DNA of 64,000 nucleotides from Streptomyces sp. KL109B (GTDB lineage: Bacteria; Actinomycetota; Actinomycetes; Streptomycetales; Streptomycetaceae): NCBI RefSeq assembly GCF_030766935.1, contig NZ_JASERL010000001.1, forward strand, positions 744,001 through 808,000. Direction: 5' to 3'. The translations under genes and the position numbers were made by a program. Below the pieces are notes generated by a model. It worked only from the letters and a program-made list of their open reading frames with translations. It searched no databases and was not told where the DNA came from. This document shows, one piece after another, positions 46,870 to 55,372 of this stretch (its first letter is position 1; each line of letters begins with the position of its first letter).

Positions 46870-48471
46870 TCACTTGGTGGTGCGCCGTACGGACCTGCCC
46901 GCGAGGACGTCCGTACGGCTGCCGTCCTCGATCACGAACTTTCCGTCTACGAGGACGTGCGGGATGCCGACGGGCAGCGTGCGCGGCGCCTCGAAGGTGG
47001 AGCCCGCGGCGACCGTCTCCGGGTCGAAGAGGACCAGGTCGGCGCGGTAGCCCTCGCGGACCAGGCCGCGGTCGGGGAGGCGGAGGCGGGCGGCCGGGCG
47101 GGACGTGAGGTGCGCGACCGTCTCCTCCAGGGACATGACGCCGAGGTCGCGGGCGTAGTGGCCGAGGTAGTGCGGGAACGTGCCGTACGCGCGCGGGTGC
47201 GGCTTGTAGCCCTGGAGGATGCCGTCGCTGCCGCCCGTGTGCACGGGGTGCTGCATGATCGCGCGGACGTTGTCCTCGTGACCGACGTGCTGGAGGATCG
47301 TCGAGCCGAGGTTGTCGTTGATCAGCAGGCGGCGGGCGGTGACCCAGGGGGCCTCGCCGCGCTCGGTTGCGGCCTGCGCGACCGTCTTGCCGACGCAGGA
47401 GGCGAGCCCGGGGTCGGAGACGCCCGAGATCTCGATCCTGTCCCACTCGATCGGTACGCCGTGACAGCCGTCCGCGCCGATCTCTTCGACGTGGTGGCGG
47501 ATCCGCTCGGCGGTCTCGTCGTCCTTGAGGCGGGCGAGGGTGGCGTCGGGGCCGCCCTCATTGGCCCAACTGGGCAGCATCGCCACGAGAGTCGTCGCGC
47601 CCGGGGTGTACGGGTACGTGTCGAGGCTGATGTCGGCGCCGCCCGCGATGGCCTCGTCGAGGAGGGCGAGGAGGTCCTTGCCCTTCCCCTTGTTCACGCC
47701 GAAGTTCATGGTGGCGTGGGCGAGGTGGAGGGAGCATTCGGCGGTGCGGGTGAGCTCGACCATCTCGCGGTAGGCGTCGAGGGCGCCGGCGCCGTAGCTG
47801 CGGTGGTGCGGGCAGTAGTAGCCGTCGTACTGCGCCACCACCCGGCACAGTTCGGTGAGTTCGGCGTCCTTGGCGTACATGCCCGGGGTGTAGGTCAGCC
47901 CGGAGGACATCCCCACGGCGCCCTGCTCCATGCCCTCCGCGACGAGGCGCTTCATGTGGTCGAGCTCGGCGGGGGTGGCGTCGCGGTCGTCCCAGCCGAC
48001 GGCGTACATCCGGACGGTGCCTTGGGGGATGAGATAGGCGGCGTTGACGGCGATCCCCTGGCGGTCGATCCGGTCCAGGTACTCGCCGACCGTGCGCCAG
48101 TCGAAGTCGATGTCGGAGCCGTCGCCGTTCCAGCCGGTGATGGCCTGGCGGACCTGGGCGAGGGTGCGGTCGTCGACCGGGGCGTAGGACAGGCCGTCCT
48201 GGCCGAGGACTTCGAGGGTGACGCCCTGGGCGGCCTTCGCGGAGTGGTCGGGGTCGCGGAGCACGGCGAGGTCGCTGTGCGCGTGCATGTCGATGAAACC
48301 GGGGGAGAGGGCCAGGCCCTCGGCCTCCACGGTGCGCTCCGCGGTGGGGCGGGGGCCGTCTCCCTCGCGGCGGATCTCGGCGATCCGGCCGTCCTGTACG
48401 GATACGTCGGCTCGGTAGGAGGCGTCGCCGGTGCCGTCGATGACGCGGGCGTCGCGGATGACCAGGTCCAT
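46870..48471 (-). CDS. N-acyl-D-amino-acid deacylase (D-aminoacylase)
   Basis: A 533-aa amidohydrolase-fold enzyme releasing D-amino acids from N-acyl forms. Zinc-site motifs: PGFIDMHAHSDLA (HxH) near residue 65, CPHHRSYG, HLAHATMN, and GSDGILQGYKPHPR with the catalytic Asp. Length and ending (LVREGYRADLVLFDPE) match the D-aminoacylase branch. ATG 48471 has GAGAGG upstream. With the D-amino-acid deaminase (48720) on the same strand, it forms the breakdown half of the cluster. Confidence 0.92.
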   Translation of the reverse strand: MDLVIRDARVIDGTGDASYRADVSVQDGRIAEIRREGDGPRPTAERTVEAEGLALSPGFIDMHAHSDLAVLRDPDHSAKAAQGVTLEVLGQDGLSYAPVDDRTLAQVRQAITGWNGDGSDIDFDWRTVGEYLDRIDRQGIAVNAAYLIPQGTVRMYAVGWDDRDATPAELDHMKRLVAEGMEQGAVGMSSGLTYTPGMYAKDAELTELCRVVAQYDGYYCPHHRSYGAGALDAYREMVELTRTAECSLHLAHATMNFGVNKGKGKDLLALLDEAIAGGADISLDTYPYTPGATTLVAMLPSWANEGGPDATLARLKDDETAERIRHHVEEIGADGCHGVPIEWDRIEISGVSDPGLASCVGKTVAQAATERGEAPWVTARRLLINDNLGSTILQHVGHEDNVRAIMQHPVHTGGSDGILQGYKPHPRAYGTFPHYLGHYARDLGVMSLEETVAHLTSRPAARLRLPDRGLVREGYRADLVLFDPETVAAGSTFEAPRTLPVGIPHVLVDGKFVIEDGSRTDVLAGRSVRRTTK

Positions 48472-48622
48472 GGGGGGTGCCTCTCTGAGGGTGAGGTCGA
48501 TTCTTCGGCGCCGTGGCCGGAGCCGTCCGTATCGGTGCGCCGCACCGGGGGCCGCCTTGCCCACCCTGCCGCCCAAGGCGGCAGATTGCCCAAGGCGGGT
48601 GCGGTCGACCGCGACGGGTGGG

Positions 48623-48674
48623 TAAATCAAGCCCCGCCGGCGTTTGAGGCGCGGGGTCCGGGGCGGAGCCCCGT
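48623..48674. repeat. Copy of the AAATCAAGCCCC…CGGGGCGGAGCCCCG repeat
   Basis: Copy 3 of the Streptomyces ~50-bp element in forward orientation lies in the 248-bp gap between the deaminase and deacylase genes. It likely forms a hairpin that attenuates or stabilises the transcript. A second small CCGCC/GGCGG hairpin lies at about 48,570-48,590. Confidence 0.8.
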
Positions 48675-48719
48675 GGCGTAGGTGGACGGGTGCCGGGCGG
48701 GGCGCCGGGTCGGCTTCGG

Positions 48720-50036
48720 CTAGAAGTACGTGCGGATGTAGTCCACGACCGTGCCGTCCGACTCCACCAGCGGAATCAGCTGCCACTTGTCGAAGGACGT
48801 GCACGGGTGCGACAGGCCCATGCCGAGCCAGTCGCCCACCTCCACGTCCGCCCCGGGCTCCGTACGAACCCATCCGTGCTGATCGGAAAGCCCCGACACG
48901 GTGACACCGACGGCCTCGCGGACCTCACCCGTGCGCCCGTCCCGGACGACCTGCGCCTCCGGCAGGTCGATGTCGTACGCCGCGTCCCGCTTGCCCGCGT
49001 TGGTGAACGCCTGCCCGTCGTTCGGCCGGGAGACGAACTGCGCCCACAGCCGGAACGCCGGCTCCAGCGCACCCTCCTCCGGGACCCGGTTGAACGGGGT
49101 GAGGTGCCGGTAGTGGCCGTCGTCGTGCGAGACGTAGGCGCCGGAGCGCAGCAACTTCAGGACAGGGAGCGTCAGTTCGGGGATCTCGGCGAACACGTCC
49201 GCCACCGCGTCGAACCACGCGGAGCCACCCGCGCTGACCACGATCTCGTCCAGGCCGACGCCCGCGAAGCGCCCCGCCTTGTCGAAGTCGGCGAGGAGCG
49301 CGACCAGGCGGCGCAGCCACGCCCGTACCCGCTCACCGTCGGCGTCCGGAACCTCGCCCTCGTACCCGGCGACCCCCACGAGCCGCAGCCTGTCCGCGGC
49401 GGCCACCGCGTCCGCGATCGCCGCGCAGTCCGCCTCGGTACGGGCCCCGGTGCGCGCGCCGTCACCCGCGCCCAGCTCCACCACCACGTCGACCGGACGG
49501 CCCGCCCCGGCCGCCGCGAGCGCGGCCTGCATCAACTCCACGCCGCGCGCCGAGTCGACGTAGCAGACGAAGCGGAAGGAGGGGTCGGCGTCCAGTTCCC
49601 GCGAAAGCCACTTCAGCGCCGCCGCGTCGACCAGCTCGTTCGCCAGGAAGATCCGCTCGATGCCGAACTCCCGGGCCACGCGCACCTGGTGGGGCACGGC
49701 GAGGGTGATGCCCCAGGCGCCGTGCTCGATCTGCCGGTGGAAGAGCTGCGGGGCCATCGACGTCTTGCCGTGCGGGGCGAAGGCGAGGCCGTGGCGGGCC
49801 GAATAGGCCTCCATGAGCGCGAGGTTGTGCTCCAGGCGCTCGGCGGAGAGGGCCAGGATCGGCGTGGTGAAGCCGTCCGTGAAGAGGTTCAGGCGGCGGG
49901 CCGCCAGCTCGCCGACCGTCGTGCCGTCAGCCTCCGGAGGCAGGCCCTTGAAGCGGAAGTCGACCCGGTCGTTCGCGAGGTCCTTCAGGCGCTGAGTCCT
50001 GCGCTCGACGGTGGCTTCGGGGTTCTCGGCGGTCAC
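48720..50036 (-). CDS. PLP fold-III D-amino-acid deaminase (D-serine dehydratase-like)
   Basis: A 438-aa enzyme with the alanine-racemase-type fold. The PLP lysine is Lys91 in FAPHGKTSMAP. The C-terminal domain has the zinc-binding GLSHPCTSFDKW motif of eukaryote-type D-serine dehydratases. Such enzymes convert D-serine or similar D-amino acids to oxo acids, with enamine intermediates that RidA (52036) would clear. The partner deacylase supplies D-amino acids. Annotations often call it 'amino acid deaminase'. Confidence 0.88.
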   Translation of the reverse strand: MTAENPEATVERRTQRLKDLANDRVDFRFKGLPPEADGTTVGELAARRLNLFTDGFTTPILALSAERLEHNLALMEAYSARHGLAFAPHGKTSMAPQLFHRQIEHGAWGITLAVPHQVRVAREFGIERIFLANELVDAAALKWLSRELDADPSFRFVCYVDSARGVELMQAALAAAGAGRPVDVVVELGAGDGARTGARTEADCAAIADAVAAADRLRLVGVAGYEGEVPDADGERVRAWLRRLVALLADFDKAGRFAGVGLDEIVVSAGGSAWFDAVADVFAEIPELTLPVLKLLRSGAYVSHDDGHYRHLTPFNRVPEEGALEPAFRLWAQFVSRPNDGQAFTNAGKRDAAYDIDLPEAQVVRDGRTGEVREAVGVTVSGLSDQHGWVRTEPGADVEVGDWLGMGLSHPCTSFDKWQLIPLVESDGTVVDYIRTYF

Positions 50037-50055
50037 GGCGCCTCCTCCAGGCAGT

Positions 50056-50076
50056 CCGTTGCGCTATTTGCAACGG
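50056..50076. promoter_or_regulatory. Candidate IclR operator in the divergent promoter
   Basis: CCGTTGC-N7-GCAACGG is a perfect 7-bp inverted repeat with a central AT-rich spacer (GCTATTT), placed between the divergent deaminase and kinase genes, about 20 bases before the deaminase start. TTGC-N-GCAA-like dyads are typical targets of IclR proteins, one of which is encoded in this cluster. Confidence 0.6.
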
Positions 50077-50170
50077 TCATTGCGTATGTCGCTTCATGCT
50101 GTCTAACATCCGAGCCAACGTCGGGTCAACGGAGCCCGAAGTCCCCCAGCCGCGAGGAGTGCGACCCACC

Positions 50171-51259
50171 GTGACCGCCACCGGACCCGCAGTACCCACC
50201 AGCGCACCCGCCGCCGGCACCACGCCCGACGTCGTCGCGCTCGGCGAGTCCATGGTCACGTTCCGGCCCTCGGAGCCCGGGCGGCTCGCCGACGTGCCGT
50301 CCTTCGACCGCGGGATCGGCGGCGCCGAGTCCAACGTGGCGTGCGTGCTCGCCGCCGCCGGACACCGGTCCGCGTGGATCAGCCGGGTCGGCGCCGACGG
50401 CTTCGGCGACCACCTCGTCGAGGCCATCGGCGCGTACGGCGTCGACACCTCCGCCGTACGCCGTGATCTGCACCGCCCCACCGGCATCTACTTCCGCACG
50501 GCCGGGGACCGGGCCAGCGCCGCCCACGAGGTCGCCTACTACCGGGCCGGTTCCGCCGCCTCCGCGATGTCCCCGGCCAACCTGGACCTGGACGCGCTGC
50601 GCTCCGGCCGGATCCTGCACCTGTCCGGGATCACCGCCGCGCTCTCCGCCAGCTGCCTCGACCTCCTCCGTACGCTCGTGAGTACGCGCACGGGCTCCGC
50701 CCCGCTCGTCTCCTTCGACGTCAACTACCGCCCCGGCCTGTGGCCCGGCTCCGCCGAGGGCCCCGACGTACTCCTCGAACTCGCCCGCCGCGCCGACATC
50801 GTCTTCGTCGGCGACGACGAGGCCGAGGACGCCTGGGGCATCACCGGCGGACCCGACGCCATCCGCGAGGCGCTGCCCGAACCGTCCCTCCTGGTCGTGA
50901 AGCGGGGCGCGGACGGCGCCGTCGCCTACGACGCCGACGGACGCCACGACGAACCCGCCCCGCGCGTCGACGTCGTCGCCGCCGTCGGCGCGGGCGACGC
51001 CTTCGCCGCCGGATTCCTCTCCGCCACCCTGCGCGGGCTGCCCGTCGCCGAGCGGCTTCGCCACGGACACCTCTGGGCCGCCGTCGCCCTCACCGAGCCC
51101 GGCGACCTCGCCGCCCCGCCGAGCCGCGCCCGGGCGGACCGCCTGGTCGGCCTCGACGCCGACCGGTGGGGGAGACTGCACGTCGGCCCCGGTTGGGCGG
51201 ACGCCACCGGCGAGGCAACCGACCGCGAGGCCGCCGAGGAGGAGGTACGTACGCCATGA
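50171..51259 (+). CDS. PfkB family sugar kinase (2-keto-3-deoxygluconate kinase-like)
   Basis: A 362-aa ribokinase-fold kinase. N-terminal DVVALGESMVTFRP and GGAESNVACVLAAAG bind sugar; AVGAGDAFAAGFLSATLRG carries the catalytic Asp and anion hole. The pattern is nearest to KDG kinases, which phosphorylate 2-keto-3-deoxygluconate or related acids. In this cluster it may act on a sugar-acid-like part of an N-acylated substrate. GTG 50171 follows GAGGAG by 11 bases; an upstream ATG at 50096 has no ribosome site. It overlaps the IclR gene as ATGA. Confidence 0.88.
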   Translation: MTATGPAVPTSAPAAGTTPDVVALGESMVTFRPSEPGRLADVPSFDRGIGGAESNVACVLAAAGHRSAWISRVGADGFGDHLVEAIGAYGVDTSAVRRDLHRPTGIYFRTAGDRASAAHEVAYYRAGSAASAMSPANLDLDALRSGRILHLSGITAALSASCLDLLRTLVSTRTGSAPLVSFDVNYRPGLWPGSAEGPDVLLELARRADIVFVGDDEAEDAWGITGGPDAIREALPEPSLLVVKRGADGAVAYDADGRHDEPAPRVDVVAAVGAGDAFAAGFLSATLRGLPVAERLRHGHLWAAVALTEPGDLAAPPSRARADRLVGLDADRWGRLHVGPGWADATGEATDREAAEEEVRTP

Positions 51260-52005
51260 GCCAGACCGTCGACCGCGCGCTCAGCATCCTGCCGCTGCTC
51301 GCCGAGGGACCCGCCGACCTGGGCCAGGTCGCCGACCGGCTCGGCGTGCACAAGTCCACGGCGCTTCGCCTGCTGCGCACCCTCCACGAGCACGGCCTGG
51401 TGCACCGCCAGTCCGACCAGCGCTACCGCCTGGGCGCCCGCCTCTTCGCGCTCGCGCAGGAGGCCGTGGAGAACCTCGACGTACGCGAGATCGCCCACCC
51501 GCACCTCGCCGAGCTCAACGAGAAGGTCGGGCACACCATCCACCTCGCGGTGTACGAGGAGAACGAGGTCCTCTACATCGACAAGGTCGAGAGCCGCTAC
51601 CCGGTGCGCATGTACTCGCGCGTCGGCAAGCCCGTCGCCATCACGGTCGCGGCCGTGGCGAAGCTGCTGCTCGCCGACCTCTCCGAAGCCGAGCGCCGCG
51701 TCGTCGCGGAGAAGCTCGACTACCCCATGTACACGTCCCGTTCGACCCCCAACGCCGCCGCGTTCCTGCGGGAGTTGGAGAAGGTGCGCGAACAGGGCTG
51801 GGCCACCGACCTCGGTGGCCACGAGGAGTCCATCAACTGCGTCGGCGCCCCCATCCGCGGCGCGGACGGCCGGGTCGTCGCCGCCATGTCGGTCTCCGCG
51901 CCGAACGTCGTCGTCACCGCCGAGGAACTCCTCAACCTGCTCCCGCTGGTGCGCCGCACGGCGGAAGCCATCAGCCGGGACTACTCCGGTACCCCTCCCA
52001 AGTAA
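51256..52005 (+). CDS. IclR family transcriptional regulator
   Basis: A 249-aa regulator. The winged HTH reads LGQVADRLGVHKSTALRLLR; the ligand domain holds the usual HTIHLAVYEENEVLYIDKVES and NCVGAPIRGADGRVVAAMSVS. It probably controls the divergent promoter at 50037-50170 in response to a D-amino acid or sugar acid. It is translated with the kinase (ATGA overlap, GGAGG upstream). Confidence 0.93.
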   Translation: MSQTVDRALSILPLLAEGPADLGQVADRLGVHKSTALRLLRTLHEHGLVHRQSDQRYRLGARLFALAQEAVENLDVREIAHPHLAELNEKVGHTIHLAVYEENEVLYIDKVESRYPVRMYSRVGKPVAITVAAVAKLLLADLSEAERRVVAEKLDYPMYTSRSTPNAAAFLRELEKVREQGWATDLGGHEESINCVGAPIRGADGRVVAAMSVSAPNVVVTAEELLNLLPLVRRTAEAISRDYSGTPPK

Positions 52006-52035
52006 CACCCCTCCAAAGAAAGCCAGTTAAAGATC

Positions 52036-52446
52036 ATGACCGAGAAGACCGCGCTCACGCCCGCCACCCACACCACCCCGCCGGCGAAGTTCTCGCACGG
52101 CGTCAAGAAGGGCAACATCCTTCAGGTCGCCGGCCAGGTCGGCTTCCTGCCGGCCGAGGAGGGCAAGGCCCCGACCCCCGCGGGCCCGACCCTCAAGGAG
52201 CAGACCCTCCAGACCTTCGCCAACGTCAAGGCGATCCTCGAAGAGGGCGGCGCGAGCTGGGACGACGTCATGATGATGCGCGTCTACCTGACGGACGTCG
52301 ACCACTTCGCCGAGATGAACGCCATCTACAACGAGTACTTCGAGGGCCAGGGCCTCAAGGAGGCCCCCGCCGCCCGCACGACCGTCTACGTCGGTCTGCC
52401 CAAGGGCCTGCTCATCGAGATCGACGCGCTCGCCGTCCTGAGCTGA
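52036..52446 (+). CDS. ridA: RidA family enamine/imine deaminase
   Basis: A 136-aa RidA-type protein that hydrolyses reactive enamine/imine intermediates from PLP enzymes. The active-site Arg is in APAARTTVYVG and the Glu in LLIEIDALAVL; FANVKAILEEGGASWDDVM is a core segment. It lies in the cluster beside the D-amino-acid deaminase, whose 2-aminoacrylate-like intermediates it can detoxify. The start has only a weak ribosome site. Confidence 0.94.
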   Translation: MTEKTALTPATHTTPPAKFSHGVKKGNILQVAGQVGFLPAEEGKAPTPAGPTLKEQTLQTFANVKAILEEGGASWDDVMMMRVYLTDVDHFAEMNAIYNEYFEGQGLKEAPAARTTVYVGLPKGLLIEIDALAVLS

Positions 52447-52480
52447 GCACCTTTCTCACCCAGTAGTTCGTACGTCGTCA

Positions 52481-52515
52481 CGGTGCGGCGCCCCTGCCAG
52501 GGGAACGCCGCACCG
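52481..52515 (+). terminator. Two-part hairpin between ridA and the gntP-type gene
   Basis: CGGTGCGGCG (52481-52490) pairs with CGCCGCACCG (52506-52515); an inner CCCC/GGGG pair extends the stem across two unpaired A residues. It lies 35 bases after ridA and 57 before the permease start, where it could reduce read-through. Confidence 0.65.
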
Positions 52516-52571
52516 CGATCCCCCCTGCCAGGAAACATCCCGTACCCCCACATGTACTTACGAGGTCAACG

Positions 52572-54053
52572 ATGTCCCCGTACGCCCCCCTCGCGTCCGC
52601 CGCCGCAGACGCGCCCGAGCACACCGGTGGTCTGCTCCTCCTGATACCCGGCACCGCCGGCCTGCTGACCGTCGCCGTCCTCGGCATCGCCCTGCTGCTC
52701 TTCCTGATCATCAAGGTCAGGCTCCAGCCCTTCGTGGCCCTCCTGACGGTCTCCATCGCCGTCGGCCTCGCCGCCGGACTCTCCGTCACCGAACTCTTCG
52801 GCACCGTCCAGAAGTCCACCGCCACCTCGGTCATCGAGGACGGAATGGGCGGAACGCTCGGCCATATCGCGATCATCATCGGCCTGGGCACCATGCTCGG
52901 CGCGATGCTTGAGGTCTCCGGCGGAGCGGAGGTGCTGGCCTCCCGCCTGATCCACCTCTTCGGCGAGAAGCGCGCCCCCATCGCGATGGGCCTCACCGGC
53001 CTCATCTTCGGCATCCCGGTCTTCTTCGACGTCGGCATCTTCGTGCTCGCGCCGATCGTCTACGCGGCCGCCAAGCGCGGCGGCAAGTCGATCATCCTCT
53101 ACTGCATGCCGCTGCTCGCCGGCCTGTCGATGACCCACGCGTTCCTGCCCCCGCACCCGGGTCCGGTCGCCGCGGCGGGACTGCTCCACGTCGACCTCGG
53201 CTGGGTCATCCTCATGGGCATCGTCTGCGGCATCCCCGCCGTGCTCGCCGCGTGGGCCTGGGCCGCCTGGATCGGCAAGAAGATCTTCGTGCCGGTGCCG
53301 CAGGACATGGTCGAGGCCGCCGACGAGGCGAAGGCCGCGCTCGCCGATGAGCAGCGCAAGGAGGGCATCACGCCCCGCGAGGACCCGGTCCCGCTCGGCA
53401 TCGTCTTCACGATCATCGCCATTCCGCTGGTGCTGATCCTCGCCGCGACCTTCTCCTCCATCGCCATGGACCCGTCGACCGGCCGCTCGGTCATCGAGTT
53501 CTTCGGCAACCCGTTCGTCGCGCTCACCATCGCGCTGTTCGCCGCGTACTACCTGCTCGGCCTGCGCCGCGGCTGGTCCCGCAAGTCCCTGGAGACGGTG
53601 TCCACCGCGTCCCTGAAGCCGGTCGCCAACATCCTGCTCGTCGTCGGCGCCGGCGGGGTCTTCGGCGCGGTCCTCCAGGCGAGCGGCATCGCGCAGGCGC
53701 TGTCCGACACGTTCAACAGCATCGGCCTGCCGATCATGGTCCTGGCCTACCTGATCTCGCTGGTGCTGCGCGTCGCGCAGGGTTCCGCGACGGTCGCGAT
53801 CGTCACGACGGCCGGCATCGTCGGCCCGCTGCTCGCGCAGGGCGACTACTCGCAGCCGTACACGGCCCTCGTCATCATGGCGATCTCCGCGGGCTCCATC
53901 TTCGCCTCGCACGTCAACGACGGCGGCTTCTGGATGGTCTCCAAGTACTTCGGCATCACCGAACGCGACACCCTGCGTACGTGGACGGTCCTGGAGTCGG
54001 TCCTCTCGGTCGCCGGATTCGTGGTGGCCCTGGTGCTCAGCCTCTTCGTCTGA
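52572..54053 (+). CDS. GntP family proton symporter
   Basis: A 493-aa permease with 12-14 predicted TM helices of the gluconate:H+ symporter (GntP) family. Characteristic stretches: VSIAVGLAAGLSVTELFGTV, IGLGTMLGAMLEVSGGAEVL, FGIPVFFDVGIFVLAPIVY, and SATVAIVTTAGIVGPLL. GntP relatives carry gluconate, glycerate or D-serine (DsdX). Given its neighbours, uptake of D-amino acids, N-acyl derivatives or sugar acids is plausible. ATG 52572 follows GAGG by 7 bases. Confidence 0.93.
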   Translation: MSPYAPLASAAADAPEHTGGLLLLIPGTAGLLTVAVLGIALLLFLIIKVRLQPFVALLTVSIAVGLAAGLSVTELFGTVQKSTATSVIEDGMGGTLGHIAIIIGLGTMLGAMLEVSGGAEVLASRLIHLFGEKRAPIAMGLTGLIFGIPVFFDVGIFVLAPIVYAAAKRGGKSIILYCMPLLAGLSMTHAFLPPHPGPVAAAGLLHVDLGWVILMGIVCGIPAVLAAWAWAAWIGKKIFVPVPQDMVEAADEAKAALADEQRKEGITPREDPVPLGIVFTIIAIPLVLILAATFSSIAMDPSTGRSVIEFFGNPFVALTIALFAAYYLLGLRRGWSRKSLETVSTASLKPVANILLVVGAGGVFGAVLQASGIAQALSDTFNSIGLPIMVLAYLISLVLRVAQGSATVAIVTTAGIVGPLLAQGDYSQPYTALVIMAISAGSIFASHVNDGGFWMVSKYFGITERDTLRTWTVLESVLSVAGFVVALVLSLFV

Positions 54054-54071
54054 CGCTCCGCAGCACCGTCC

Positions 54072-54110
54072 CGCCGGGGCGCCCGCACGACGTGCGCGGG
54101 CGCCCCGGCG
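54072..54110 (+). terminator. Terminator of the D-amino-acid cluster
   Basis: A 15-bp perfect stem (CGCCGGGGCGCCCGC pairing with its complement ending at 54110) with a 9-base loop lies 18 bases after the gntP-like stop codon, followed by a partial T-run. Confidence 0.8.
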
Positions 54111-54234
54111 CGGTCGTTTCCGCAGGCCCCGGCTTTGTCGGGGCTTTGCTTCCCGGCTTCTCCACCATGACCGACGCGTTGTTACGGTCTTGCGGGTCCC
54201 GGCTCAGAAGGGGGCTCGGAAGGGGGAGTTGAGC

Positions 54235-54561
54235 ATGGCGGACGGGTTCTCCGTCGACCTCGACGCGCTACGCGGCGCGGCATCCGGAATCACCACCACG
54301 CTGGACGCGATGGCCACCAAGAAGGTCAGCGACATCGACGCTCCGGGAGACGCCTTCGGCCACGACGAACTGGCCTCCGCCGTCGACGACTTCTGCGAGC
54401 GCTGGAACATCGGTGTCACGCACCTCGCCAACGACGGCGCGGAGGTGTCCGACCGGCTGAACCACTGCGTTAAGAGCTACGAAGCCGCCGAGCGGCACAT
54501 CCAGATCTCCATGCAGGGCATTCTGGGGTCCTCGACCGGCTCCGACCCCGGGGCGTCCTGA
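54235..54561 (+). CDS. WXG100/ESX-like small helical protein
   Basis: A 108-aa helical protein with the size and feel of T7SS-associated partners: MADGFSVDLDALRGAASGIT, then a long helix pair with WNIG at about residue 60 and heptad-like hydrophobics. It lacks a signal peptide. The next gene overlaps it by one base, and together they look like a heterodimer partner and T7SS substrate leader. ATG 54235 has GGAG 8 bases upstream. Confidence 0.75.
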   Translation: MADGFSVDLDALRGAASGITTTLDAMATKKVSDIDAPGDAFGHDELASAVDDFCERWNIGVTHLANDGAEVSDRLNHCVKSYEAAERHIQISMQGILGSSTGSDPGAS

Positions 54562-54857
54562 TGGCCGAGCTCGGAGAGACGTCCGACGCCCGTGACCTGG
54601 TCCCCGGCGACCCGGACGGGGTGCTCTCGACCGCGCAGTCCATGCTCGCGTACGGCGACACGCTCATCGAGGCCGGCGAGGGCCTCGCGAAGGTCGACAC
54701 CGAGGAGGGCTGGCGCGGCCCGGCCGGGGACGCCTTCCGCGACCGCTTCCACGGCGAACCCAAGAAGTGGATCGAGGCGGGCCGCGACTTCCACACCGCC
54801 GGGCACGCCTTCTACGACTACGGTCACACGCTGAGCGCGAGCCGGCGGCGCCCGTGA
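54561..54857 (+). CDS. Truncated T7SS/polymorphic-toxin-type N-terminal domain
   Basis: A 98-aa protein resembling the leader domain that precedes larger T7SS-secreted polymorphic toxins: DLVPGDPDGVLSTAQSMLAY, then KVDTEEGWRGPAGDAFRDRF with the W-G motif, and a second helix (KKWIEAGRDFHTAGHAFYDY). In longer relatives a toxin follows; here the frame ends in SASRRRP. It may be complete as a short substrate or the stump of a lost toxin. The next gene overlaps by 4 bases (GTGA). Confidence 0.7.
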   Translation: MAELGETSDARDLVPGDPDGVLSTAQSMLAYGDTLIEAGEGLAKVDTEEGWRGPAGDAFRDRFHGEPKKWIEAGRDFHTAGHAFYDYGHTLSASRRRP

Positions 54858-55342
54858 ACAGCATCGAACCGTCGTGGTCCGAGCGCGAGCTGCCCGCCTT
54901 CTTCAAGCAGTGGCGCACGGACTGGAAGAACGAGGATCTCGGCCCGGACAACTACCTCGACTTCGAGGGCGGATTGCGCTTCGTGCTCGCCGCGGCCTGG
55001 ATGTTCTGCCCCGAAACGGTCGAGTACCGCGGGTGCGTGTTCCTGAAGGACCGGTTCTTTCAGGACACGGTCGACGACTGGTTCGCCAAGCTGGGAGACG
55101 ACGGCGCGCGCATCGAGCGCGTCGTCAACGGGGTCAGGCTGTGGGACACCTTCAACAACACTCCGCTGACCGACGAGGACCAGCTCGGGGAGGAACTGCC
55201 GCAACTGGCCCAGGCCCTGGGGGAGTGCTGGCAGGGGGTCCTGGCCATGCGCTATCCGGATCGCGGGATCACCGTCGAGGTGAGCGACGAGGAGGACGGC
55301 GCGTACGGGCCGACTGTGACTTTCTGGACCACCCCCGAATAG
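54854..55342 (+). CDS. Hypothetical protein coupled to the T7SS-like gene, possible immunity protein
   Basis: A 162-aa soluble acidic protein, not recognised. It starts MNSIEPSWSERELPAFFKQW, has a hydrophobic core (GGLRFVLAAAWMFCPETVEY) and Trp/Phe-rich mid-section (FFQDTVDDWFAKLGDD), ending in EDGAYGPTVTFWTT. GTG 54854 overlaps the T7SS-like gene's stop, as immunity genes often do, which is the only basis for suggesting immunity. Confidence 0.7.
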   Translation: MNSIEPSWSERELPAFFKQWRTDWKNEDLGPDNYLDFEGGLRFVLAAAWMFCPETVEYRGCVFLKDRFFQDTVDDWFAKLGDDGARIERVVNGVRLWDTFNNTPLTDEDQLGEELPQLAQALGECWQGVLAMRYPDRGITVEVSDEEDGAYGPTVTFWTTPE

Positions 55343-55372
55343 CGCACAGCGGCGTACGCCATACTTCCGCCC

